DNA of 64,000 bases from Dicyema japonicum (lineage: Eukaryota; Dicyemida; Rhombozoa; Dicyemidae): NCBI GenBank assembly GCA_011109175.1, contig RDEW01000021.1, forward strand, positions 569,080 to 633,079, read 5' to 3'. This document shows positions 1-11,689 of the stretch, piece by piece. A model generated the notes under the pieces. It ran no database searches. It saw only the letters and a list, made by a program, of their open reading frames with translations, and was not told where the DNA came from. The position numbers and the translations under genes were made by a program. Positions within the stretch are counted from its first letter, which is position 1. Every line of letters begins with the position of its first letter.

Positions 1-114
1 TAGGAAAATGACCTGACTAAACACAAATTGATATTACATGAATTCAGACTCTCAACCTCCTTACAAACATAAAAATTCATAAAATGTTAAGTGATTTACT
101 TTGAGCTGCCAAAT

Positions 115-1960
115 GGGTCTCATGGTGGTGGTCTGATCGCCCTCATGCATTCGCCTGACATTACCCAGTAAACAGTAATGCTAGTCTTATCCGATGACCA
201 CAATAAACTAAATTCTGTCATCAACATTATATCCACTCATTATACTCTTAAAAATTTACATCCCCCTTTGTCATTCCTACTCAACTTCATTATTATTTGT
301 GGTGACCTTAATGCTAAGGATACACTTTGATATTCAAATCAGTACTCGTATGCCAGAAAATCCTCTCACAGCTCGACATATCCCGTGACCTCTCGTTGTC
401 AACTTTCCCATAAAGGCCTTGATGATCTATGTCTGATCTAACGGGCTCTGGCTCTCAAAGCCATCTATGAATTCCCAATCAAGTCATGTTTTATCCCTAT
501 GTTATGGAAGAAATGGATCATCATCCCCGTCATCAAGAGCAATAAGGATTCCTTTTCCCTTCGTCTTAAAGGGAAATTTCTTTTATTTAGAAGTTATCAA
601 AGATCCTGGAAAGAATTGCTCTAAAAGAGATTTTCGGCGACCTCAAATTTTTCAAATCACAACATTGCTTTCTTCCCCTTCACTCGATAACCTTCCACCT
701 CTCCACTATTATGAAAATATCGCTGACTGTTTCAGCAATTCTATGACCCCTGAAAGAACTGTTCTGGCCTTAATTGATCTGACAAAAGGATTCAATCGAA
801 TCTCTTGTGGTACTCTCCAACAAAACCAAATCGTCCCCCTGTTAACAGTCTTGGCTTACAAAGTTCCTATCCAGAAGACTGGGTCAGACCTGCTTATATT
901 CTTGCATTTCTCGGATTTTCTAACTCCACAACGAATTCCGTCGATATCAGTTCTCTTCCCTTCACAAATAAATCTTAACTTCAGCGGATTTCCAACGACT
1001 CAGAAAACGCTCCTTATACCCTACACCGAATTGCATGTAGGGATAGAAACATCCAAATGGCCTCAAAAGATGTCCAAACCCATTTAAATCTTTTTTACCC
1101 CCCGGATGGTCTCAAACAGGATATCTCCATACCCGTCAGAATCTTCAATACTTTATTTACCACAAATCGTAAACAATTCAAACCAGTCCTATAAACTTTT
1201 TGGTGAACAAAAATCCAAAAATCCTCGGAGTCATCTTTGACCCATTTCTCTGTTTTGACAAGCACATAAATAACTCCACTAAAACGAAAATCAAATGTTT
1301 TTCAAGCGGTAGCTGGGCACTCAGACGGCCAATGAAACGTATTTCTAAAGGTGGCTCCATGCATATCACTATCTTTCCTACAAAAGCTACAGAAGATGCT
1401 AAATTCATCACTGAGGGCTATAACGGACTATTTAAATCATCTCGTGCTGACCGCTTACAATGGAAATGGAAGATCCTGCCGCTGGATCACCATGAAATGC
1501 TGAGTCTAAAATATATCCAACAGTCACTTGACCCAACCACCTACTTTCCCACTACTCTAATTCACTGAAACAGACACATTCGTAGGACTTTCACTGACCT
1601 CCAAAGAACACTCAGGAAAATCCGGCAAAAGATAGAACCTGGAATATATGTATACACGACTTTGTTCACATGTTCCATAAGGAGCCTCAAATAAAAAAAA
1701 GAAACTGGAACCCAGAGCTCATGAAATTAACGCTTCAGAAATACTGCTTCTGAGGGCCGTAAGAGTAAAACGATGTTACATCATCCATCTCTGTTTGGAA
1801 AAAAAGTTCAAGATCTCTACTTATCTGGACCACCAGAGCTAATGTGAAAGTAATGGATCTATAAGAGCGTCTTGAGCTGTGCGATTTTTGACAATGTCCA
1901 GTTTCCTTTCACGTTATGAAAATTGTGGATAATAATTTAATAGGAAAATGAACTCCGGAA
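115..1960 (+). mobile_element. L-A non-LTR retrotransposon copy, decayed
   Basis: Degenerate ORF2 of an APE-endonuclease LINE on the plus strand. The endonuclease strand motif HGGGLIA is read at 121-141 and the catalytic-type GDLNAKD at 301-321. Reverse-transcriptase finger-like pieces follow near 500-560 and the C-terminal region near 1440-1560. The frame changes many times and there are several stops, so nothing can be made from it. The tail (1560-1800) is alignable by eye with the tails at 6180-6300 and 48530-48830, which puts all three in one family. The best copy is at 49228-51760. Confidence 0.75.
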
Positions 1961-2423
1961 ATATATTCCAAGGGTTCCTTTTTCGGAACTGATCTGAATT
2001 CCTATACCACTTACTCTTCAGGTTGATCTGGTTCTATTTAGTAGTATTCCTAGAAAGGAATATTACAGACTACTTCAGTGAATAGAAATAACAGTCTCAA
2101 AGTTAAAAGTAATCCAGACATTTATTCAACAGGACTTGAATGTCTGTAATGACAACAAGAGGGCTTGATGCTTATAAGAACTTTATCTCCTAAAAGGACT
2201 GGGATGAAATACTGTAAAAAAAACGCTAAAGGAATTTGGAAGGCTTGCAGATACTTATCACTGCACATGTCTAAATGCGGTGTCCGCTGAGAATTGGGGA
2301 TCCTGGCTCAATTCCTTCTCGACACGCGCAACACAATCTCTTCTACGTTAAAAAACGAACAACCAAATAACGAAGGTAATCATTGCTGATACCACTTTGT
2401 GTGTATTCTTGTTAAAACTTTAA
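1961..2423. other. Unassigned spacer
   Basis: No coding frame or repeat that I can name. It lies between an L-A remnant and a Mutator-like element. Confidence 0.4.
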
Positions 2424-2698
2424 GCGGAAAAAAGGTCAAGCGGAAAAAAAGTCAAGTCCGTAAGGGGAAAAAAAGTCAAGCGGAAAAAAGTCAAGTCGTC
2501 TTTTTTTAGTTTATATCGCATTTTTGTGATACTACTAGCATCTTTTAATTTTTAAAAATTTTTTCAATACTTGACTTTTTTTCCGCTTGACTTTTTTTCT
2601 ATTTTTGAAAATTTTTCCCTTATAAATTTTCGAAATTTAGCGCAAAACGGAAAAAAAGTCAAGTCCGCTAACGAAATCACGGACTTGACTTTTTTTCC
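2424..2698 (+). repeat. Left terminal inverted repeat of the MULE
   Basis: Carries about eight copies of ggaaaaaaagtcaag or its complement, at about 2430, 2441, 2467, 2482, 2570, 2584, 2649 and 2684. Inverted relative to 3577-3852. Confidence 0.85.
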
Positions 2699-2789
2699 GC
2701 TTTGGTATAATCGCTTTGACTAAATCAATTTAAGAATTTCAAGGTAATAATAAAATATTTTTTTTATTATAAAATGAATAAAAATTAAA

Positions 2790-2946
2790 TTAAGGCATCT
2801 GAATGGCCATGCTATTTCCCCTAACAATAGCCAACGAGATACGTTCTCGGAACCAACTAGTCTCTCGCAGATTCTTGGTCACAGCTTGAATCATGGAGCC
2901 GATCTTACGAACCAACTCATCTGCTTGGGGGCCAAGGATTCCTAAT
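2790..2946 (-). mobile_element. L-C LINE ORF2 extreme C-terminus, nested in the MULE
   Basis: Minus-strand reading gives GVLGPQADELVRKIGSMIQ and then RERISLAIVRGNSMAIQ before a stop at 2790-2792. The terminal signature I-S-x-x-I-V-R-x-N is shared with 32270-32395, 20613-20796 and 5326-5400 and is typical of the end of LINE ORF2 proteins. The MULE sequence around cgctttggt...aatcgctttgact appears on both sides (2690-2745 and 2953-3010), so the fragment sits inside duplicated transposon sequence. Confidence 0.7.
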
Positions 2947-3034
2947 ATAATAAAATTGACTTAACTTTTTTCGCTTTGGTTTAATCTTTTTGACTTAATC
3001 AATATACGGATTTTAAGTTGAATTTCCCAAAGAA

Positions 3035-3545
3035 GGAATTTCTCACAATCACGAATTTGACGAAAGTCAAATAAAACTGATGAAATTGTGCAACGAAGCA
3101 AAACTTATTGCTAAAACGAGTCAAAAAAATCCCTTACAAATCTATTCAAAAATTGTGAAACAGCAACCAGAATTATTCTCCCTTCTGCAGATTCTTTCAA
3201 GCGAACACTAAGGAATCAACGCTTGTCTCTACATATTCCAAAAAATATTTTCGATCTCTGAGATATTCCATTTCGTCTTGAAACTATTATGGCAGACTTT
3301 GAAGATTCGGTATTTCGAGCTGTCCTTGCAGTATTTGGGAGACGAATACATATTAGAGGATGTTATTATCATCTAAGACAGTCAACCTGAAGAAAAATTC
3401 AAGAATTCCATCTAGTAAAACAATATAAAGAAAATATTAATTTTAACATTTTTGCGCAATGATAGACGCTCTTGCGTTTTTACCCATTCAAGATATGGAA
3501 GAAGGAATAGAATTCCTAATGAATAATATGCCAGAAAATATTCCA
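3035..3545 (+). pseudogene. MULE-type transposase fragment
   Basis: Three frames must be joined. The recognisable core is MADFEDSVFRAVLAVFG at about 3289-3340, where the Asp is the expected second catalytic residue of the DDE triad, followed by IRGCYYHLRQS, the C-x2-H signature found in MULE transposases. A further segment (about 3460-3540) reads MIDALAFLPIQDMEEGIEF, matching the usual region after the core. The upstream segment (3060-3230) resembles the LPS...LKR region of MULE proteins. Stops and a one-base shift near 3458 break it. The first catalytic Asp and the final Glu were not located. Confidence 0.75.
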
Positions 3546-3576
3546 GATCCAAAATATATATCAAGTCCGTAATTTC

Positions 3577-3852
3577 GGAAAAAAAGTCAAGTCCGTAATT
3601 TCGTTAACGGACTTGACTTTTTTTCCGTTTTGCGCTAAATTTCGAAAATTTATAAGGGAAAAATTTTCAAAAATGGAAAAAAAGTCAAGTATTGAAAAAA
3701 TTTTTAAAAATTAAAAGATGCTAGTAGTATCACAAAAATGCGATATAAACTAAAAAAAGACAACTTGACTTTTTTTCCGCTTACGGACTTGACTTTTTTT
3801 TCCGCTTGACTTTTTTTCCACTTGACTTTTTTTCCACCTTGACTTTTTTTCC
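3577..3852 (-). repeat. Right terminal inverted repeat of the MULE
   Basis: Inverted copy of the left arm. It contains about eight copies of cttgactttttttcc or its complement, with four or five tandem copies near the outer end (3763-3850). Confidence 0.85.
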
Positions 3853-4568
3853 CTACAACCATCTTCGGCATCTCTAGCCGAACTAGTGTAGTTAGTCCCC
3901 CGAATACCTGTGTTTGTTCTTCTCTTTCGGCACGTGCGTTCTGGATTGATTCGAGCCTGCAAAATGCTTTTTAGGGCACTTTGCGGTTTCTGGACCCGAA
4001 TCACGCACGTTTTGCGGTTTGGCAGAAACCGCAGACTTCCTTTTCTCCCTACTGTAGTCCAGCCTACAGTCATCGGGAGATGGTCCTCTTGACGTCCTTC
4101 ATCGAGGGCAGGCCTGTTGGACCGCTGGCTGTGTGACGGATTCAGCCCTGCCCTCGGTCCTTGATCCATTTTAGGAGGCTAAGTCTTGCTCTCAACCTCC
4201 ATCCTCCTCGTCGCAGGCACAGCTTGTTCAACAGCTAGCTGTGTGGGGATGTCCGCTGCCGTGTGGAAAGCAGCCCTGCCATCGATCCTCATATTAACTC
4301 TGAAAGCCAGAAGGATCGAGTCGCGAACGACCCTCCTGAGCTTTTCCAATCCTCGGACTCCTCTAAAATATAGTCCAATAGTGGGCTTATTATGAAAGAG
4401 TCCTTGAACCACGTGGGCCGCTGTATCACAGACCACACGTGAGAAGAACACTAGGACACCATGCAACATGATGGACATGGTGACATCTCCGGACTTATCA
4501 ATCTGCTCGCCTCGTCTTTCCCGATCATTAATTGGACNACATCTAACCTTGTTTCTTTTGCTGCACAT
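3853..4568 (-). pseudogene. Unrecognised ORF, possibly a transposon ORF1, one in-frame stop
   Basis: A minus-strand frame of about 230 codons is open from 4568 to the MULE boundary except for one TAG at 4179-4181 and an N at 4538. The sequence is GC-richer than its surroundings. The second half contains GWTTVGRKGS and basic stretches, as seen near the end of some LINE ORF1/gag proteins; I see no CCHC knuckle. It is truncated at about 3853 by the MULE arm. A host gene is also possible. Confidence 0.35.
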
Positions 4569-4569
4569 G

Positions 4570-5325
4570 CGGGGCTATAATTAATATGGCTCTCGTGAAG
4601 TGAATAATAGATTCGTCTTCACAATCGATCTCAGATATTGATATACTACTCTCAAAATTATTGAAATGCTAGATACATCATGTTTGTTTATTATATATCA
4701 GTCCATTGAAGTCTCAAACTTTCTGATGGACCCTACTACACAACTTTCACTATCAAAATATAAAAATTACTCTTACAACTTTCACTATCAACTCATTCAA
4801 CATGTCTCACCAAATTCAAATCATTTCTGGTTTTCATTCATATATTACTAGAATTCACCTGAATTATAATATTCCACTATCGTAGACAAGTATTTTGAGT
4901 CAATAATCCTTAAATCAGAGAAAAGATTGGATGACCTGTTTTCTCAGAAACCCTCCCTTATTTTTCTTGTGTTTGGCACGCAGTTGATAAAAATGGGGTT
5001 GAAAAGAAATGTTGGCCACTTCCGACTTTTTACACTCAGGTCAAATTCGCCTAAAGCTGGAATGACTGAACAACATATCAATCGTCAAAGCAAGGGCTCT
5101 AAGGGGTTACGAGCAGTACTTCGGTGCGGGAATGAGCGATTTTGTTTCCGTACCAAGTTGGCCAATTTCTGTGCTCTCATCAAGTAAATCTCCACAGAGG
5201 ACAAAATCCACTGTAGGGAAAGTAAGTTAAAGTCATCTCTACTGTTTTAATGTGGGATATTTCTATTGATGTGTTGATATATTCAATTTTTTATCAAGTC
5301 CATTATTTAACGCAAAAATTAACTG
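4570..5325. other. Spacer with an unrecognised ORF
   Basis: One plus-strand frame is open at 4927-5187 (86 codons), with a basic middle region. I see no domain, no partner and no repeat match. The rest is AT-rich without a coding frame. Confidence 0.3.
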
Positions 5326-5691
5326 CTAACAACTACTGGCTGCTCTCATAATTGAGAACGCATTTCTCCTGACGATTTGCAAGGAAATGCTCTCAATGAG
5401 CCTGCTCCTTTCTCCTATAATTTTTTTCCTCGCGATGAGCGATCCGATTGTGTTTAGCAGGACCCAGGCAAGGTATCTAACGCTTTCCATAGGAAATATA
5501 TTCAATTCGTTATGTCTAAAAGATGCTTGAGAATATGCATGTCGAGTACAGACATGGAATGGTTCACTTCTGAATCCAACCACCTGGTGGGGCTCTCGAC
5601 ACATTTTTGACGATCGATTGAAAAGTGAGCGGTCGTTAAATTTTCTTCTAAGAGGAGAAAGCGCGTCATTTATATTTTTCAGCCAAATCAA
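5326..5691 (-). mobile_element. L-C LINE ORF2 C-terminal fragment
   Basis: Minus-strand frame of 121 codons ending IGSLIARKKIIGERSRLIE and SISLQIVRRNAFSIM, the terminal I-S-x-x-I-V-R-x-N signature seen in other L-C fragments. A second, more decayed copy of the same segment is at 34195-34290 (-). The upstream domain is missing. Confidence 0.6.
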
Positions 5692-5929
5692 CTAATTCGA
5701 AGAAAGCCCTTACAATAAATTAGTTGTCATTTTAAACAATTAATTTTAAATCTATTTAAACCAAGAACTGAATTAATAATATTTAAAAAGATCAACCCAC
5801 TCGGTAGAAAATCATACGTTTTCACACGAACGAGCATAGATTGCTACTCTCTTTTCGGAAAATTTGACCAGAAACAAGAAATACAACGGAAAAAACCAAC
5901 GTTATGCAAGTCTTTATATGTGGCGTGTT

Positions 5930-6380
5930 ATAATAATGACAATGACCACAGGCCTCAGTCGCCAGAAAACTATATCATAAATTTCTTCCAGCGAACAAAC
6001 ATCTGAAAAACTCAGAGTTGCTTTTGACTCGTCTCTATGTTTTAGCAAACAAGTTAACAACTTTGCACCAAAGCTAAGAGAAAATTATACGCGTCGAAAA
6101 TCTTGTCGTTGATCACCTTGAAATGCGGAGCTTAAAAATCTACCACAATCTCTTGACCCTATTCACCCAACCTTCCCACTACTCAGTCTACTTACCAGTG
6201 GTACCTCCAGAGAACTCTCACTGACTTCCAAAAAACACTCAGGAAATTTCCACTTTTCAGAACTGATGCTCCTAAATTCTTCAGTGTGTAATTTGCATGT
6301 CATAACTAATTAATCCAAGGAAGGAACCCAAAGGAGAACATCAGCTTGTGTCGACAAATCAATATTCAATAGTACATTAC
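5930..6380 (+). mobile_element. L-A LINE 3' fragment
   Basis: Plus-strand C-terminal ORF2 and tail, out of frame, alignable by eye with 1440-1640 and 48540-48700 (shared ...cacttgaccca..., ...actgacttcca.aa.acactcagg... segments). Confidence 0.6.
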
Positions 6381-6620
6381 AGGCTTCCGCTTCAGAAGAG
6401 AGTCGAAGAAGTAGGTCCGCCCTCTTTTATTTTCATATCATGTACTACCGTAGAGGGCATTACATTATTCTTCGGCGGAATAGTTTTCATAATGTAATCT
6501 CCACCAGACGATTTAATCAGGGAGAAGGTAGAAAGATCCCTTTCAACTGTTGTGTCGTGCCAGAAGGACTCTTAACCTCACGGGTGGAATCTGTTTGACT
6601 AGAATTTTTAGAATTTGAAA
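6380..6620 (-). repeat. Copy 1 of a three-copy repeat with conserved peptide
   Basis: The minus strand reads SGTTQQLKGIFLPSPLIKSS, then DYIMKTIPPKNNVMPSTVV and KEGGPTSSTLF. The same order of peptides recurs at 25450-25755 (-) and 61780-62150 (+). See the finding. The function is unknown. Confidence 0.6.
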
Positions 6621-7250
6621 CAACTAAATTTAATCTTTAATGATTTTATTTTATTAAAAAAATAAATAAATAATAAAAATCTTTAAGATGGATGTCATAT
6701 CCCAGTTTCTTTGGATTATATTTAGTGATAGACTTAGGAAGTGTTATGGTAATATAAGCCAAGACCTAGTGAGATAACCAGGAAGAGAAACCCTAACTAT
6801 TTCGCATTCCAGTCGTAAAAAACTGTTTATGAACATTTATCAATATTAGCTCGATTCACCGCCTTTCGAACCATCTCATCAAAAAAGATTAATATATTTA
6901 GCGTGGGAGTTTCCGTCCCCTGGAGATGTCCTCACTATATGCAGTCAATTATCGTCCCTCTTTAGGGCATCTATAACTTTTTAACTTTCTATATTTTTTG
7001 ATATAGAGAAAATAAGGATGAAATTAGAAAATGCTGACCAAGAACACAATGATTGAGAGATGGAGTACACTCTTTTATGTGGAATAACGTGGCTTAGTAA
7101 GAACATCTCATGGATTTCATTGTTGTACTCTTCTGTGCATACTCAGACTCATCGGATGCACAAAGGATTTCCACATCTGTAGAGAGAATATTGTTTTGTT
7201 GATGACTCTGTTTATGGGAGTGACTGCGCCCTCTCATACTTTCACAGAAA
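6621..7250. other. Unassigned region
   Basis: AT-rich, with no frame I can support. Confidence 0.35.
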
Positions 7251-7613
7251 ATCACCTATTTGCCTTCGTTGTCACCGATACAGCATTTTGAACTTTTCCA
7301 ATTGCGATTTTCCTCCGTATAAGAAAGCTTGGCCAGACAGTTTGACGTCATCGCATCCAAGGCATTGGTAAATGGAGGCATTATGTGTTCTCGGAGGTGC
7401 TTTGAATATTGATCAAATGGCAGCTGTTGGTTACAGTTGTAAGCACTTCTATAGTCTACAAAGTTTCGCAGTCATGCCCATTGAGGGAACATGCTAGTAT
7501 ATGAGTTCCTTACTTGACACATCCTGTATGAATAGCATTTCCCAGCTGAACGTTAATGAGAATCAAATATGCAGGAACTTGTTTGTCTCGACAGCATAAA
7601 CTTTTGAAAATCC

Positions 7614-8040
7614 ATGAGAGATGATTTAACGATAACCTTGTTTGTAGTTCAGGACTGTGATACTCGTAGAACAAATTGTTTGTATACAAGTGGATATCCA
7701 TCAACCTTGAGAGAGGAACAGTCATCTAACGATCACCTTTATAGGATTTGTTGTTGTCCACAAGAGGGGCACCAGGACTTAAGCTTATCGAAGATGACGA
7801 CACGTTCATTGGAGTTATTATCAAGGATTATTACAGACGTAATCAAACGAGAAGCTTCCGGCATACGACAGATCTCGTCTTTCTTAAGGTTGGAGGCTTG
7901 ATTTCAGTAAAGAGCATCGTGTCCTATACCTCCTTGATTCGCAAAACCACCCCGTCGGCATCTATAGCTTTTTAACAGAGAAGATCCCAGGCGATGTCCG
8001 TGAACGTCTAGTAGACTGGAGGGAAAGCATCATAATATTT
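7614..8040 (+). other. Unrecognised coding-like segments
   Basis: Two plus-strand frames carry plausible protein: DDDTFIGVIIKDYYRRNQTR within 7748-7975, and, one frame over, EHRVLYLLDSQNHPVGIYSF followed by LTEKIPGDVRERLVDW at about 7912-8025. The change of frame could be a tiny intron or decay. No family was recognised. Confidence 0.3.
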
Positions 8041-8389
8041 TTTTAAACCTATAAAAAAGTCTTAGAAAAGTTATTATACTGTTCCTTCGTTACCATTAAT
8101 GAAGTTAAAACCACCGGAAATGCATAGTATTTTTTAATTGAGGGAATATAAAAATACTCCACGTAGATATCTATTAATTTTTTACAAGAAAATTCTTAAT
8201 CCAGTTGTCGGCTCTTCTAAGAAGCTTTTCTGAGACCTACATTCGTATAGAATGCATGGAGAGGCCTTTAACAAATAATTCATTAATTGGCAGCTGGAGC
8301 ATGATAAGTATAAATGCTTTAATACTAGCATATTTGCTTATGAGTTTTTGTAAATAGTCAAAAAAAGTCAAAATTTAATTTTTAGGTCT

Positions 8390-9115
8390 TTAATATAAAG
8401 GAGCGCTGGACCGGTTAGTATCTCCCCGGAACTGCTGAAATATGGACCTATACGTCTCTTCGAAACCATTACGACATTATCTAATGGAATGTTTACATCT
8501 AACTCGGTCCTACTACTGGGAAGCGGGATATTGATACCTATACAAAAGTCTAACAAACCAAACTGACTACTAGAAAGTCTATGTCCAGTCATATGTTAGA
8601 CATGTTACTCAAAGTTCTTACTTTGGACCGCTTAAAGCATCAAGCGAAAAAGTTTGCCAAAAAATAGCAAACCATAGCGGATTTCGTGAAGGAAGTCGAC
8701 AGCGGACATTCTGTGGAGCCATAGGTGGCGGTGTGCAAAACTCAAAGATATGAAAATGCCACGACCATCCTGGGAATCGATATGTCAAGAGATTTCAACA
8801 CTATTAGCAGACACATGTCCTAGAACAATTTGTGGACCAATCGTTCAAAGGATTATCCAAGAACTGCTATCTAGTACTGACCTCTCAGTCAGGATTGGAA
8901 GAACTATATCCATTCCTTTTAAAATCGGCACTCCTCAGGGAGATTCTCTCTCCCTTACTATTTGTGATATATCTCTAAGCTGCACTAAGGGATCTAAGAA
9001 CGTGTTACAAAGGAAAAATAGAGAAGTCTTGTACGCGGATGATGTAAATTTCATATCCGAGGATAAAGAAGCTCTCCCACGTTTACTGAAAAATTCATCT
9101 ATCTGTTAATCTTGC
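8390..9115 (+). mobile_element. Non-LTR reverse transcriptase remnant
   Basis: The plus strand carries the RT block order: a GIDMSRDFNTI-like motif A at about 8770-8800 in another frame, KIGTPQGDSLS (motif B) at about 8920-8955, and YADDVNFIS (motif C) at 9032-9058. The finger region is in a further frame at about 8400-8600. Frames shift several times. The family is not assigned. Confidence 0.7.
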
Positions 9116-9206
9116 ATGTTTAATGCATCTGTGAACCAATACTAACATATAATGCTGGTACTTGGGCCTGTTCGATTGCGGAATCGATGGCTCTCGATGT
9201 GTTTCA

Positions 9207-10157
9207 CAGAAGGGGTGGTCAAAACCGCATGCGGACCTTGTGCGGCTCGACTTAATTGCTATAAAACACAAAAAATCATTTTGTTATTTTTTAAATTTAA
9301 TTAATTTTTTCAATAGTATTTGTAAATCTTATTTGTCAGTGTCACGTGCCTCTTCTGGAACTAAAAACGGTGTTTTAACAATGAACGGAGAGTGTTTCAA
9401 GATAAATGGGAACTTGTCTATTTTTGGACAATGGTTGATGGAAAAATACATTGTTTGATATATAACCAGTTTATCGCTATACCGAAAGAATACAACCTAA
9501 AAAGGCATTACCAATCTAATCATCGATCATGCAATTATTTCGAAGGTATTAAGTTGCTTATTAACCCAGAATGTCCAATGCGTGTTTCAAAGCTAAATGA
9601 ATTGTGAAAAATTTTAACTGCGTTACAGACGGATTACACAAAAATCATAATCGAAGTACTGCAAGCTATGAAATCAATAGAATGCTTGCAATAAATGGAA
9701 AATATATTTCGATGGTGATTTCATCAAACAATGCCTTATAAAAACTGCAAAAATTATTTTTCCAGATAACGCCCACTTGTTTAAAGATATTTCATAACCA
9801 GAAACACTGTCTCTGAACACACTAATGAAATGTCTTTGAATTTGAAAAACCAATTAAAGCTTGTGGATATTACCTCACATATGAACACCTAATTTGGAAT
9901 TGCTGGGCAAAGACAAGCTCATAACTCATTTGTAGGTGAGTCAAGTGTTTTAATTCGAAAATAAAATTATAGAAGTCTCAGCTATAAAATGAAGAATAGT
10001 TCATTTTCCTACGTGCAAAGAGCTCAGGAGTACTGTTCTTAGAAAATAATATATCTGAACTAATCTTCTCTTGATGAAAAATTATTATAAATGCGGCCCT
10101 CGAAGTGAAATTATTACAAAAGTCGGCCCTTGAAGCGAAATGAGTTTGACACCCCTG
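9207..10157 (+). mobile_element. hAT-like transposon, GTF2IRD2/ZBED5-type transposase N-half, decayed
   Basis: The right end tgagtttgacacccctg (10141-10157) is the complement of a classic hAT-type terminus. A degenerate matching left end, cagaaggggtggtcaaaacc, starts at 9207. Between them the plus strand reads FQDKWELVYFWTMVDGKIHC and KEYNLKRHYQSNH (a BED/GTF2I-type zinc-finger-like N-terminus, about 9392-9530), then in another frame AKIIFPDNAHLFKDIS (about 9745-9795) and TNEMSLNLKNQLKL (9818-9860), all in the order known for this transposase group. The protein is broken, and no 8-bp duplication is evident. Confidence 0.7.
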
Positions 10158-10164
10158 GCTTAGA

Positions 10165-10470
10165 GTGTTATTTGGCATGCAGTGGCTTGCCAGAATCTCA
10201 AATGCTGGAATTTGTAAAAAAAGTGCAAGAGTAGGCCTCTAAGCCTGGACATTACTGACGCTCCTTGTAGACTGCTTGCCCACATCCTGCTATGGATCTC
10301 GTTACCCCAGCGAATTTGGCGATGGAAAACTACTCCATGTTCCAGAAGAAATGCTTCCGTGGCCGACCGAGAAAACAATCCCTATCATACATAGTGCACA
10401 AAAACCTCCACAGTGAAGAAATGCCTGAATACGGGAGACGATCTGGACAAGCTGAGATCGATTACGGGTA
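10165..10470 (+). mobile_element. LINE ORF2 C-terminal remnant
   Basis: The plus strand reads CFRGRPRKQSLSYIVHKNLH (about 10350-10410), a common RGRPR-type ending of LINE ORF2 proteins, preceded by an LL.HIL... segment. Several frame changes. Confidence 0.5.
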
Positions 10471-10556
10471 ATTATGGAGGATAGAAGAGGCTAACTAATA
10501 ATATTGTGTTGTATATGCTTTTCTATAATCATCTATCCTTTTGAGAGATTTGAAGG

Positions 10557-11115
10557 TTATTTTGACAAAACTGAACGAGCTCCAAGGGTAGAGTATTTCT
10601 TCAGTTTTTTTCCGTTTGACGAATCGGAATTTATACAGTCAGAATAAACAGTTAATCTACCTCGCAAGTCAAACCCATTCAGACCACGTTTGATGATCTC
10701 GTCGAGGGAGGTGTTTTTGGGAAACCTCTTGGCGTATCTACTGCAAGAAAAAAATGAACTCCTTCCTGGTCAACCTTAACTCAATAACTACACATGCAAG
10801 GTTCTCAAACGTCAGGTCCATAACTTAAACCAACACCGATGCGGAGGTTGGTTTAATATTTGAGGCCTTTTCGGGATAGACTTGAATACTTCCATCATGC
10901 ATCCATGTTAGGCCAGCCCATATAGAGTTATAGTCAGGGAATAGAAGAGTAAGATCATTAATTGAATTTTAGAAGTTTGAAACTGTAATGTCGATAGTAA
11001 GTTTTCTCAAAAAGTACGTAATTCGATGATGAGTACTTTAATCCATTTACATTCAAGTGTAAAACCAAGATATGCTTCTTCCAATGTCACAAAGATAAAT
11101 GGCCACATGGTGGAA
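10557..11115 (-). CDS. Unrecognised host gene with tiny introns (3' part clear)
   Basis: The last exon (10557-10740) reads RYAKRFPKNTSLDEIIKRGL, continuing to VLSK and a TAA at 10557-10559. It joins in frame to the exon above through a 19-nt GT...AG intron (10741-10759) ending tttcttgcag. That exon reads VMDLTFENLACVVIELRLTR. Further up in a related frame is FPDYNSIWAGLTWMHDGSIQ and, near 11100, MWPFIFVTLEEAYLGFTLEC. The upstream junctions are unresolved (TAA near 10830, others near 11000-11050). No domain was recognised. Amino-acid composition and the intron argue for a host gene rather than a transposon. Confidence 0.45.
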
Positions 11116-11399
11116 AAGCACAAATGATTCTTTTAAGAAATACATTATATTGACTGAGAGCATCAATTTAAAAATGATAAAGTACATGGCGTTAAGTGAA
11201 ATAAAAAAATCCAAAAATCACAGTGAAACCTAATTAACTAATAACGTGATCTGGAATGTATTGACAGAGAGGAGACTGTCTCTGGTTAAATGGAATGAAC
11301 GGTTCTCTTTCGGGGTGCAGTACATGACCTTTGAGATACACCAGAAGTTATAGGGTTGGTGAAATTTTAAATTAATTATTAAATTATTCCAAAGACTAA

Positions 11400-11663
11400 G
11401 GGTAAAACCAAATTAACTAATTCGTTGATCCTGACGCGTTCCAGCAGAACTTTCACTCAAGCACAGTAATCCAGGGGCGTTGTCCGAGAAGCTGTGGTCG
11501 ATTCCAGAACTCGTCGCCAAAGAGTGAAATTGTCTCCAGATGGAATAAATAGATTGATCATATTGAATTCCGGCCAGCCATTTGGCGTCTCCTGACTAAG
11601 GTAGATCCAATGACTCCAGAAGGAAGAATGATAAATTTTCAATTTTCTATCAAGTAGCCACAT
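11400..11663 (-). mobile_element. LINE 3'-end repeat
   Basis: The 3' end on the minus strand reads gatcaa.gaattagttaattt and then ggttttaccct.agtctt, close to the ends of the repeats at 34420-34650 (+) and 58680-58920 (+). The upstream frame (68 codons) is probably the ORF2 tail. Confidence 0.5.
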
Positions 11664-11689
11664 GCCACTACGCAGTAGATTTATTTTTT

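Larger units (their letters stand above)
2424..3852 (+). mobile_element. Mutator-like DNA transposon with long, motif-packed inverted repeats
   Basis: About 1.4 kb. The left arm (2424-2698) and right arm (3577-3852) are inverted copies of each other over more than 200 bp. They share the same central stretch, which includes the segment around gatactactagcatctttt. Both arms carry many copies of a 15-nt word, ggaaaaaaagtcaag, in both orientations. The interior encodes a broken MULE-type transposase (separate entry), and an L-C LINE fragment has landed inside the left half. I could not identify a target-site duplication. Superfamily assignment rests on the transposase motifs; the arms alone would only say foldback/MITE. 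Confidence 0.75.

Noticed and set aside
2424-3852. CRISPR-like array because of the repeated 15-nt word
   Set aside because: Spacing is irregular, orientation is mixed and the arms are inverted copies around a transposase. The genome is eukaryotic.
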